Assembly (NCBI RefSeq): GCF_020829685.1
Contig: NZ_JAIVFR010000505.1
Span: 1-5,424, forward strand
DNA length: 5,424 bases
Reading direction: 5' to 3'
From: Nostoc sp. CHAB 5715
Lineage (GTDB): Bacteria > Cyanobacteriota > Cyanobacteriia > Cyanobacteriales > Nostocaceae
A program made the translations under genes and the position numbers. The notes under the pieces are model-generated. The model did no database searches, was not told the origin of the DNA, and saw nothing but the letters and a program-made list of their open reading frames with translations. Positions within the stretch are counted from its first letter, which is position 1. The number at the start of each line of letters is the position of its first letter. This document shows positions 1-5,410 of the stretch, piece by piece.

Positions 1-509
1 ACCGCGCATTCCTTAATAGCGAACAATTGGATCGCGTTTACTTGGACGAGTTAGGAGATATTCGCCAACTACCTTTGGGTTTAGCACTCATGGTACTGAC
101 TACGATAGAAGAAGACCAAGCATCAGAAGAAGCTAGGTATTTACTAACGAGAACATACGAAGAAGTACCCCAAGTATCAAATCGCGCCATAATAGAATTG
201 ATAACGACCATAATGGTGTACAAATTTGAACAATTAAGCAGAGCCGAGGTGGAAATCATGTTAGGGATAACTTTACAACAAACGAGAGTTTATCGAGAAA
301 TTAAGGAAGAAGGACGACAGGAGGGAGAACAGGAAGCAACTGTTAAATTAATTGTTCGACAATTAACTAAGCGTCTTGGGCAAGAACTGTCTGAAGAAAT
401 GCAAGCAACGATTTCTCATTTACCCTTAACAGTGCTTGAGAATCTAAGTGTTGCTCTGTTGGATTTTAACAGCTTGGCGGATTTACAAGCTTGGTTAGAT
501 GCACAATAA
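1..509 (+). CDS. Rpn family (DUF2887/DUF4351-type) putative nuclease, C-terminal part, 5' truncated by window edge
   Basis: The reading frame is open from the first full codon at position 3 (R-A-F-L-N-S-E-Q-L-D...) to TAA at 507-509. The gene therefore starts upstream, and the in-frame TTG at 27 is not a credible start. The visible 168 residues resemble the C-terminal half of cyanobacterial Rpn/DUF2887 proteins: a VYLDEL segment followed by the QLPLGLALMVL helix, the linker LSRAEVEIMLG with QQTRVYREI, then a charged stretch (KEEGRQEGEQE). The last ~55 residues match a DUF4351-like tail, LTKRLGQ...LSEEMQATI...LALL-type helices ending in LADLQAWLDAQ. The PD-(D/E)XK-like catalytic domain expected in this family would be N-terminal and is outside the window, so activity cannot be judged. 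Rpn proteins are linked to recombination-promoting DNA cleavage and are often annotated as putative transposases. The gene is convergent with the permease gene, 120 bp apart. Family assignment is from recalled sequence patterns. Confidence 0.8.
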   Translation, partial: RAFLNSEQLDRVYLDELGDIRQLPLGLALMVLTTIEEDQASEEARYLLTRTYEEVPQVSNRAIIELITTIMVYKFEQLSRAEVEIMLGITLQQTRVYREIKEEGRQEGEQEATVKLIVRQLTKRLGQELSEEMQATISHLPLTVLENLSVALLDFNSLADLQAWLDAQ

Positions 510-557
510 ATTACACAACTGACCAAACAAGGCAAAAGTTAAAATATTAAAAGGAGT

Positions 558-592
558 CAAAATACTAGAATTATTCTAAATTCTGGCTTTTG
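558..592. terminator. possible bidirectional terminator between convergent genes (weak)
   Basis: AGAATT (567-572) pairs with AATTCT (579-584) around a 6-nt loop. Outside an internal loop, CAAAA (558-562) pairs with TTTTG (588-592), so there is an A-tract on one side and a T-tract on the other. It sits in the 120-bp gap between the stop codons of two convergent genes, where a shared terminator would be expected. The stem is AT-rich and weak, so this may be chance. Nothing else is visible in 510-629. Confidence 0.3.
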
Positions 593-629
593 AATTTTTA
601 TTGGTAATTTATTTTTTAAAATGTCCTAA

Positions 630-1781
630 CTACTGATTTAACTGTCTCTCTAACCGCCGAGAAGCCAACGACATTGAGTAACAAAATACCCAATAAATAA
701 ATCCAATAAATAGATAAACTTCTGCATAGCGTCCAAGAAACTGTGGTTGTGCCAATATGGAACGCGCAATACCTGTGAGTTCCACCAATCCCACTAAAGA
801 TAAGAGGGAAGTATCTTTAAATAAGCCGATAAACTGACCAACGATCGCAGGAATAACGCTGCGTAAGGCTTGAGGTAGGACAATTAATATCACTACCAAA
901 GGTGTATTTAATCCTAGCGCTTTCCCAGCTTCAATTTGTCCACGAGGAATTGATTGAAGTCCACCGCGCACGTTTTCTGCCATGTATGCAGCACTAAATA
1001 AAACTAATCCAGCAATTGCTCGTAATACCCGATCTAGACGCACGTCTGCTGATAGAAACAAGGGAAGCATTACCTGAGCTAAAAACAAAATTCCAATCAG
1101 TGGTAATCCTCTAACGATTTCAATGTACAGGATAGAAAACCAACGTACTACGGGTAAATTGCTTGTGCGTCCTAAAGCAAGTAAAACTCCAATGGGAAAG
1201 GAAAGCACAATACTGACTGCTGCCATTAGTAGGGTAAGTAGCAAACCGTTCCATAAATTTGTAGATACAGGCTGCAATCCAAATCCACCGCCAAGTAGCC
1301 ATAAAATTATCGGGAAAGATAATAACCATAATAGGGAAAGCCAAGGAGTTAGTACCTTAGTAAAGTTTCCTCCAACCCAGAAACCTACAAATACTAAAAA
1401 TGCAATTAACAATAACCAAAGGCGGTATGTAAAGTCTACTGGTAAAACAATTAATAAAACGCCGATGATAAAAACAAACAAAGCAATTCCACGCTTTATT
1501 AACTCTTGTCTACCAAAGAATACACCCCCAGTTATAGCGCCTAAATTTGAAGCGATCGCCAGCACAATCCAAGTTCGCCAATATAGCGTTTGAGGAAATC
1601 TACCAACTAAAAATAAACGTAAATTAACCTGAATTACCGCCCATTGTGCCTGAGTAGTTGCCCAAGTTAGAATTCCTCGCGCTACCCACAACAGCAACAC
1701 CAAACAGACAACAGTTAACAAGCTGTTGTACCAAGTACTGAACAGGTTTTTACGTAGCCAAGTTAATTTGTCATTTATCAT
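630..1781 (-). CDS. natH: polar amino acid ABC transporter permease, NatH/AapM type
   Basis: This is a 383-aa integral inner-membrane permease of the HisM/GlnP family, predicted to form the membrane channel of an ABC importer for acidic and neutral amino acids. Its N-terminus (LTWLRKNLFSTWYNSLLT) is typical of AapM/NatH subunits, followed by about four hydrophobic segments (roughly residues 20-40, 71-89, 97-136, 145-166). The canonical binding-protein-dependent permease domain begins near residue 176 (LWNGLLLTLL). The EAA loop that docks the ATPase is intact at about 282-304 (IEAGKALGLNTP...VLPQA), and FKDTSLLSLVG follows at 321-331. Length matches the family, so the protein looks complete. 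The ATG at 1781-1779 is the only sensible start: an in-frame stop lies two codons upstream. No Shine-Dalgarno is visible and the first codons come from heptad repeats. In Anabaena the N-II system is encoded together as natF-natG-natH-bgtA. None of those partners is adjacent here, so it is an orphan as seen in this window. A HIP1 site lies at 1552-1559. The symbol rests on similarity to AapM-type rather than AapQ-type subunits. Confidence 0.87.
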   Translation of the reverse strand: MINDKLTWLRKNLFSTWYNSLLTVVCLVLLLWVARGILTWATTQAQWAVIQVNLRLFLVGRFPQTLYWRTWIVLAIASNLGAITGGVFFGRQELIKRGIALFVFIIGVLLIVLPVDFTYRLWLLLIAFLVFVGFWVGGNFTKVLTPWLSLLWLLSFPIILWLLGGGFGLQPVSTNLWNGLLLTLLMAAVSIVLSFPIGVLLALGRTSNLPVVRWFSILYIEIVRGLPLIGILFLAQVMLPLFLSADVRLDRVLRAIAGLVLFSAAYMAENVRGGLQSIPRGQIEAGKALGLNTPLVVILIVLPQALRSVIPAIVGQFIGLFKDTSLLSLVGLVELTGIARSILAQPQFLGRYAEVYLFIGFIYWVFCYSMSLASRRLERQLNQ

Positions 1782-1798
1782 TTGTCATTGGTCATTGG
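1771..1798. repeat. STRR-type heptad tandem repeat (4 units) spanning both start codons
   Basis: Four consecutive 7-bp units are visible: TCATTTA, TCATTTG, TCATTGG, TCATTGG. Such TCATTGG/TTGGTCA heptads belong to the short tandemly repeated repetitive (STRR) sequences known from heterocystous cyanobacteria, where they normally lie between genes. Here the array covers the start codon of the permease (minus strand, 1781-1779) and the TTG start of the STAND gene (1782-1784). It encodes the first residues of both proteins on opposite strands. Confidence 0.85.
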
Positions 1799-4154
1799 CA
1801 TAGAAGGCATCGGTGGCACGGGTAAATCGATGCTAGCAGCTAAAATTTATGATGAAATTGAGGGTTTCCCTAAGCGATTTTGGGCTGATGTTAGTTATGG
1901 CGCAGGTTTTAGCGATTTAGCCCGCCAAGTCCTCAGTGAATTTGGCTTTCGGGTTCCAGAACAAGAAGCGCAGTTAATGCAGGCGCTAGTTAAGTGTCTG
2001 CAATCTGGGCAATATTTACTCATCATTGACAATCTGGAGAGTTTATTACAGCCAGATAGACAGTGGGGAAGTCAATTCTACGGCGACTTTTTCAACGCTT
2101 GGGTGGAACATGGCGGTAATAGTAAGGTAATAGTTACTACTAGGGAAAGACCAGAATTAAAAGGCTTTGAGTGGCTACCTCTGAAAGGTTTACAACTCGC
2201 AGAAGGGATAGCACTGTTAACTGCATTAGGCATTCGCGGGGATTTAGGGGATTTTGTCGAATTGGTAGATGGGCATCCTTTGCTGTTGAGATTGGTAGCA
2301 GATTTATTAAAAGAAGAATACCCCCAAAACCCTGATTTAAGACGATTGGCAGATTTAGGCTTAGGGAATTTGCGGCAGTTGTTGACAGATCCCCAAGTGG
2401 TAGGTGTGCATCACCGGGAAAATGTGGGGATGGTGTTGGTATTAGATGCCAGTTTTGAGCGTTTGAGTGAATTGCAAAAGGCTTTGTTGCTCAATATCAG
2501 CGTTTATCGTGGTGCAGTTGATAGTACAGCAGCAGTGGCTATGTTGCCGGGAAGTTCAAAAACAGAGATTGAGGGAGAATTGAGGAATCTGGTTAAGCGT
2601 TCTTTGTTGTCAGAAAAACTCAATGGTAAGCGGCGGTTTGAGTTTCAGCCAGTTGTGTTGGAGTATGTGCGGTATAAGGCTGGTGATCAGACCGAGGCGC
2701 ATCAACGAGCTATCAATTACTATCTTTTAAATGTTAAACAAGAACATTGGCAAACTAAAGAAGATATCAAAGAATATCTAGAAATTTTCTATCACTGGTA
2801 TCAACTAGAAAAATATGATTCGGCTTTTAATAGCATTCTGTTCTGCGATGATTTTTTGACTTTGCAGGGCTATTACACAGATCAAGTTGACTTATACGGG
2901 CAGTTGATAAAAGCTTGGCAAAAAACTGACGAGAGAGAAAACCGGATGTATGGGGTTGCTCTCAATAACTTGGGTCTTGCTTACTTATCTCTGGGGCAGT
3001 ACCAACAGGCAATAGCTTTCTTGCAGCAGTCTTTGGATATCGCTAGGGAAATAGGCGATCGCAATATTGAAGGCTCATCCTTAGGTAATTTGGGTAATGC
3101 TTATTTAGATCAGGGGCAGTACCAACAGGCGATAGATCTCTACCAGCAGTCTTTGAATATAGCTAGAGAGAGAGGCGATCGCAATCCTGAAGGCTCATCC
3201 TTAATGAATTTGGGCCTTGGTTATTTAAATCAAGGGCAGTACCAACAGGCGATAGATTTCTTGCAGCAGTCTTTGGATATAGCTAGGGAAATAGGCGATC
3301 GCAATTCTGAAGGCTTATCCTTAATGAATTTGGGTCTTGCTTACTTATATCAGAGGCAGTACCAACAGGCGATAGATTTCTTGCAACAGTCTTTGGAAAT
3401 AGCTAGGGAAATAGGTAATCGCAATATTGAAGGCAAATCTTTAGGTAATTTGGGTCTTGCTTACTTATCTCTGGGGCAATACCAACAAGCGATTAAGTTC
3501 TACCAGCAGTCTTTGGATGTAGCTAGGGAAATTGGCGATCGCAATTCTGAAGGCAAATCCTTAATAAATTTGGGTGTTGCTTACAATTCTCAGGGGCAGT
3601 ACCAACAGGCGATAGAGTTCTACCAGCAGTCTTTGGAAATAGCTAGGGAAATAGGCGATCGCAATTCTGAAGGCAAATCCTTAGCTAATTTGGGTAATGC
3701 TTACAATTCTCAGGGGCAGTACCAACAGGCGATAGATTTCTTGCAGCAGTCTTTGGATATCGCTAGGGAAATAGGCGATCGCAATTCTGAAGGCTTATCT
3801 TTAATGAGTTTGGGTCTTGCTTACAACTCTTTGAGGCAGTACCAACAGGCAATAGATTTCTTGCAGCAGTCTTTGGAAATAGCTAGGGAAATAGGCGATC
3901 GCAATTCTGAAGCGATCGCATGGTTTAATTTAGGTGAGGCATTAGAAAACCTCAATCGGGAATCAGACGCGCTGGGTGCTTATCGCAATGCCCGTGAACT
4001 TTGTCAGGCGATGGGACTCGATACTCAAGTGCAAGATTGCAACAATGCAATTGAGCGTCTTTCTCAACCACAAACGCCTGTAGTCTCCCGTCGTGGTTTT
4101 TGGGTGTGGTTGCGTCGGTTGTGGCGTTGGGTACGCAGTTGGTTTCGGCGGTGA
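1782..4154 (+). CDS. NB-ARC/STAND P-loop ATPase with C-terminal TPR array, probably 5' truncated
   Basis: The 790-aa product is a STAND-class signalling ATPase. The Walker A loop is at the extreme N-terminus (GIGGTGKS, residues 9-16). Walker B is YLLIIDNLE (78-86), the sensor-1 region is KVIVTTRERP (115-124) and the GxP motif is GHPLLLRLVA (164-173). Residues ~218-300 look like the winged-helix region. A linker (~300-390) leads to eight near-identical 40-residue TPRs (391-710), a degenerate ninth (711-750), and a Trp/Arg-rich tail (771-790; 5 Trp, 7 Arg). STAND proteins use ATP-driven oligomerisation, with repeats acting as sensor or ligand-binding arm. Relatives normally have 25 or more residues, often an effector or HTH domain, before the P-loop; here only eight precede it and the first codons are STRR heptads. 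The frame opens after a TAA at 1764-1766, so TTG 1782 is the first conventional start; the next ATG (1830) would delete Walker A. There is no Shine-Dalgarno and no room for a promoter outside the divergent gene. It may be a remnant whose 5' end was lost, or be expressed from within the neighbour. The domain call is secure, but start and functionality are not. Confidence 0.85.
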   Translation: MSLVIGIEGIGGTGKSMLAAKIYDEIEGFPKRFWADVSYGAGFSDLARQVLSEFGFRVPEQEAQLMQALVKCLQSGQYLLIIDNLESLLQPDRQWGSQFYGDFFNAWVEHGGNSKVIVTTRERPELKGFEWLPLKGLQLAEGIALLTALGIRGDLGDFVELVDGHPLLLRLVADLLKEEYPQNPDLRRLADLGLGNLRQLLTDPQVVGVHHRENVGMVLVLDASFERLSELQKALLLNISVYRGAVDSTAAVAMLPGSSKTEIEGELRNLVKRSLLSEKLNGKRRFEFQPVVLEYVRYKAGDQTEAHQRAINYYLLNVKQEHWQTKEDIKEYLEIFYHWYQLEKYDSAFNSILFCDDFLTLQGYYTDQVDLYGQLIKAWQKTDERENRMYGVALNNLGLAYLSLGQYQQAIAFLQQSLDIAREIGDRNIEGSSLGNLGNAYLDQGQYQQAIDLYQQSLNIARERGDRNPEGSSLMNLGLGYLNQGQYQQAIDFLQQSLDIAREIGDRNSEGLSLMNLGLAYLYQRQYQQAIDFLQQSLEIAREIGNRNIEGKSLGNLGLAYLSLGQYQQAIKFYQQSLDVAREIGDRNSEGKSLINLGVAYNSQGQYQQAIEFYQQSLEIAREIGDRNSEGKSLANLGNAYNSQGQYQQAIDFLQQSLDIAREIGDRNSEGLSLMSLGLAYNSLRQYQQAIDFLQQSLEIAREIGDRNSEAIAWFNLGEALENLNRESDALGAYRNARELCQAMGLDTQVQDCNNAIERLSQPQTPVVSRRGFWVWLRRLWRWVRSWFRR
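2952..3911 (+). repeat. eight tandem 120-bp repeats encoding 40-residue TPRs
   Basis: The period is exactly 120 bp without an indel. The protein consensus is G-x-S-L-x-N-L-G-x-A-Y-x-x-x-G-Q-Y-Q-Q-A, then I-x-F-x-Q-Q-S-L-x-I-A-R-E-I-G-D-R-N-S-E. Units begin at 2952, 3072, 3192, 3312, 3432, 3552, 3672 and 3792. They are also near-identical at DNA level (GGCAGTACCAACAGGCGATA and CTAGGGAAATAGGCGATCGC recur), which implies recent duplication or gene conversion. Variation is concentrated at a few positions (FLQQ versus FYQQ/LYQQ; YLSLG versus YNSQG). Seven of the eight units carry the HIP1 octamer GCGATCGC, which reads G-D-R in frame; the fourth unit has lost it (GTAATCGC). A ninth, degenerate unit follows at 3912-4031. 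Confidence 0.95.
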
Positions 4155-4185
4155 AAGAGAGATACGCCATAATTACTCACAGCGT

Positions 4186-4191
4186 TATAAT
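4186..4191 (+). promoter_or_regulatory. putative -10 box (TATAAT) for the toxin-antitoxin operon
   Basis: A perfect TATAAT lies 32 nt upstream of the antitoxin ATG, inside the 69-bp gap after the STAND gene. At the ideal spacing (about 4163-4168) the sequence is TACGCC, so there is no good -35 box. The AT-rich region between the box and the ATG could hold the operator of an autoregulated antitoxin, but I see no clear palindrome. In AT-rich DNA a TATAAT can occur by chance. Confidence 0.4.
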
Positions 4192-4223
4192 ATTACTTAA
4201 TTTATGACAAAAATAACTGAATT

Positions 4224-4442
4224 ATGAAAAAAATAGAAATCGAACTCGATCAAGAAACATTTGCAAAAATAGAAAAATTAACACAAACTTATCATTGCGA
4301 AATTTCTGACATAATCAAAGCAATGATTGAGCAACTAACACAACCAGAAGTTATTAATGATTCCTTTATCGGTAAATGGTCTAATGAGGCGGAATTAGTT
4401 GATACAATGGTTGCAGATATTTTAAAACACAGGAATTTATAA
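4224..4442 (+). CDS. VapB-like ribbon-helix-helix antitoxin
   Basis: This 72-aa protein starts at ATG 4224. It opens with a short strand of alternating character (KKIEIELDQETF) followed by two predicted helices (residues ~11-22 and ~26-38: FAKIEKLTQTY, then ISDIIKAMIEQL). This is the layout of a ribbon-helix-helix DNA-binding domain that dimerises and binds its own promoter. The C-terminal part (IGKWSNEAELVDTMVADILKHR, residues ~49-70) resembles the toxin-wrapping tail of VapB antitoxins. It lies 14 nt upstream of a PIN-domain gene on the same strand, the standard antitoxin-first order. Expected role: neutralise the PIN RNase and repress the operon. No clear Shine-Dalgarno precedes the ATG. 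The pair is noticeably more AT-rich than the STAND gene, consistent with separate acquisition. Assignment relies on context plus the RHH pattern. Confidence 0.72.
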   Translation: MKKIEIELDQETFAKIEKLTQTYHCEISDIIKAMIEQLTQPEVINDSFIGKWSNEAELVDTMVADILKHRNL

Positions 4443-4456
4443 AAACTAAATTAGCT

Positions 4457-4876
4457 GTGAGAAAATCTTTAATTGATACAGACATTGTATCAGAGATTCG
4501 CAAATTAAAAAATCCTAAAATAAATGCTAAAGCTATTGCTTATAAAGCTATATGGCAACAGTACACAATTTCTGTAATTACTGTTTCTGAAATTATCAAG
4601 GGATGGAGGAAAATAAATCGCAATGACCGCATTCAAGAATTTTTGGCAGATTTATCTCAATTAGAAGTTTTGCATTTAGACCAAAGCTGTGCAGAAATTT
4701 CAGGCTTGATTCAGGCAGATTTAGAAAAAGCAGGACAACCAATAGGATTAGCAGATATCTTAATAGCTTCTATAGCTATCGAAAATAATTTAGTTTTAGT
4801 AACAGGGAATACTAAACATTATCAAAATATCCAAGCATTAGGATATCCTTTACTAATCGATAATTGGCGAAGATAA
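4457..4876 (+). CDS. VapC-like PIN-domain toxin (putative RNase)
   Basis: This 139-aa single PIN domain is the usual size for VapC. Acidic residues expected to bind the catalytic metal are in place: D7 in SLIDTDIVSEI, E45 in ITVSEIIKGW and D100 in IGLADILIASIA. The C-terminal strand VLVTGNTKHYQNI (residues 113-125) corresponds to the family's T-x-N-x-x-H-F motif. VapC toxins are Mg2+-dependent endoribonucleases that cut tRNA or rRNA and inhibit translation when the antitoxin is degraded. The start chosen is GTG 4457, because it places the conserved LIDTD strand at residue 5 as in relatives, and no ATG lies further upstream after the antitoxin stop. The 14-nt gap suggests co-transcription. No Shine-Dalgarno is seen close to the GTG; an AGGA at 4431-4434 is too distant. 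All motif residues seem intact, so it is probably functional. Confidence 0.88.
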   Translation: MRKSLIDTDIVSEIRKLKNPKINAKAIAYKAIWQQYTISVITVSEIIKGWRKINRNDRIQEFLADLSQLEVLHLDQSCAEISGLIQADLEKAGQPIGLADILIASIAIENNLVLVTGNTKHYQNIQALGYPLLIDNWRR

Positions 4877-4962
4877 AAATTTGTATTTGACTATCAATTA
4901 CGATTATTATCTAAAGAGCAACTTTAGGATTTACGCATTCTCTTATCGTGAGCTATGAAATG

Positions 4963-4994
4963 AAAAACTCCACCCACAAGGGGATGGAGTTTTT
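4963..4994 (+). terminator. terminator-like hairpin downstream of the toxin gene
   Basis: AAAAACTCCA (4963-4972) is perfectly complementary to TGGAGTTTTT (4985-4994). Inside, CCC (4973-4975) pairs with GGG (4981-4983), leaving loop ACAAG and one bulged A. The A-tract and T-tract ends make it a plausible bidirectional intrinsic terminator, 86 bp after the toxin stop. Its core is repeated exactly at 5080-5104 (25 nt, copy 1 at 4968-4992), so it is also an interspersed repeat and may not have arisen as a terminator. Confidence 0.55.
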
Positions 4995-5056
4995 GGGCAT
5001 GGGGAATCGGGCATGGGGCATGGGGAAGAGTTACCAATGCCCAATGCCCAATGCCC
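4995..5056. repeat. facing STRR heptad arrays forming a long hairpin
   Basis: The left arm is four heptads (GGGCATG, GGGAATC, GGGCATG, GGGCATG; 4995-5022), starting directly at the end of the preceding hairpin. The right arm is three CCAATGC heptads (5034-5054) plus CC. The arms are inverted copies of each other: 5009-5025 can pair with 5040-5056 at 15 of 17 positions around a 14-nt loop, with mismatches 7 bp apart. This matches the STRR class of heptad repeats of heterocystous cyanobacteria. It is non-coding. Confidence 0.8.
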
Positions 5057-5057
5057 C

Positions 5058-5115
5058 AAGTCGGCGGGCGGCTATCCCTCTCCACCCACAAGGGGATGGA
5101 GTTTCCCGCCGACTT
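5058..5115. repeat. nested palindrome enclosing a second copy of the 25-nt hairpin core
   Basis: The outer stem is 11 bp and perfect: AAGTCGGCGGG (5058-5068) with CCCGCCGACTT (5105-5115). Enclosed is an exact 25-nt copy (5080-5104) of 4968-4992, itself a hairpin (CTCCA 5080-5084 with TGGAG 5097-5101). The left junction is 11 nt and the right 3 nt. A GC-rich outer stem around a mobile-looking core suggests a palindromic interspersed repeat, possibly REP- or transposon-end derived; its exact class is not known to me. Confidence 0.75.
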
Positions 5116-5132
5116 TCAATAAATTACTACTA

Positions 5133-5186
5133 CTTGTGGGGTGGACATCTTGTCCGTCCTCACGGGCGAGACGCGCACCCCACAAG
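5133..5186. repeat. 54-nt palindromic interspersed repeat (long hairpin)
   Basis: The element is fully symmetric. CTTGTGGGGTG (5133-5143) is perfectly complementary to CACCCCACAAG (5176-5186). A 4x4 internal loop follows (one C-G pair, two A/C and one G/G mismatch). Then TCTTGTCCGT (5148-5157) pairs with ACGGGCGAGA (5162-5171), with two G-U type positions, around tetraloop CCTC. The A/C and G/T mismatches look like transitions in an originally near-perfect palindrome. Similar strings starting with TTGTGGGGTGGGC are familiar to me as abundant repeats in cyanobacterial genomes. Confidence 0.75.
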
Positions 5187-5297
5187 AGAAGTTGGATGTT
5201 TTTTTATTTGGAAGTCCCTGACTACGGACTTGGGATGTAAGTATCCTTGCATATAAGAGAACTAACTAAGCTGTTACGCATTTAAGTTGCACATCAA

Positions 5298-5410
5298 CCA
5301 ATACAGTTCAGTTAAGCATTTCTTCCTTCTCTCTGCGTCCTTGGCGTCTTGGCGGTTCGTTAAAAAAATTGACTTTTAACATAGTTTTAGCCTTAACTGA
5401 ACCGTATTGG
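5298..5410. mobile_element. MITE-like element with 19-bp terminal inverted repeats
   Basis: The left end CCAATACAGTTCAGTTAAG (5298-5316) and the right end CTTAACTGAACCGTATTGG (5392-5410) are inverted repeats matching at 18 of 19 positions. They enclose 75 bp with no coding potential, for 113 bp in total. The interior carries a run of GCGTCCTTG / GCGTCTTGG / CGGTTCG units (5335-5359), a string I recall as highly repeated in Nostocales genomes. No clear target-site duplication is visible; AA flanks both sides, which is too short to count. It is probably a non-autonomous element, mobilised in trans if at all. The transposase family is unknown. Confidence 0.65.

Noticed and set aside
27..29. TTG as the start of the Rpn-family gene
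   Set aside because: The frame is open to the window edge and the preceding codons continue the family pattern, so the true start is upstream.
1123..1593. 156-codon open frame on the plus strand
   Set aside because: It lies wholly antisense to the permease, whose membrane segments and EAA motif clearly identify the true frame.
2952..3911. CRISPR-like array
   Set aside because: The 120-bp periodic repeats have no unique spacers and are an in-frame TPR coding sequence.
4922..5249. Possible larger element bounded by TTTAGGATTTACGCAT (left) and an imperfect inverted match near 5234-5249
   Set aside because: The ends align only with gaps and a short common core (AGGAT...TTAC), too little to call terminal inverted repeats.
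4948..5256. Open reading frame of 102 codons (and an overlapping one at 5013-5240)
   Set aside because: Both are built from hairpin and STRR repeat sequence, show no family pattern or ribosome-binding site, and their composition simply reflects the repeats.
5369..5397. TTGACT as a -35 box inside the MITE-like unit
   Set aside because: No reasonable -10 box stands at the right distance, and no gene follows within the window.
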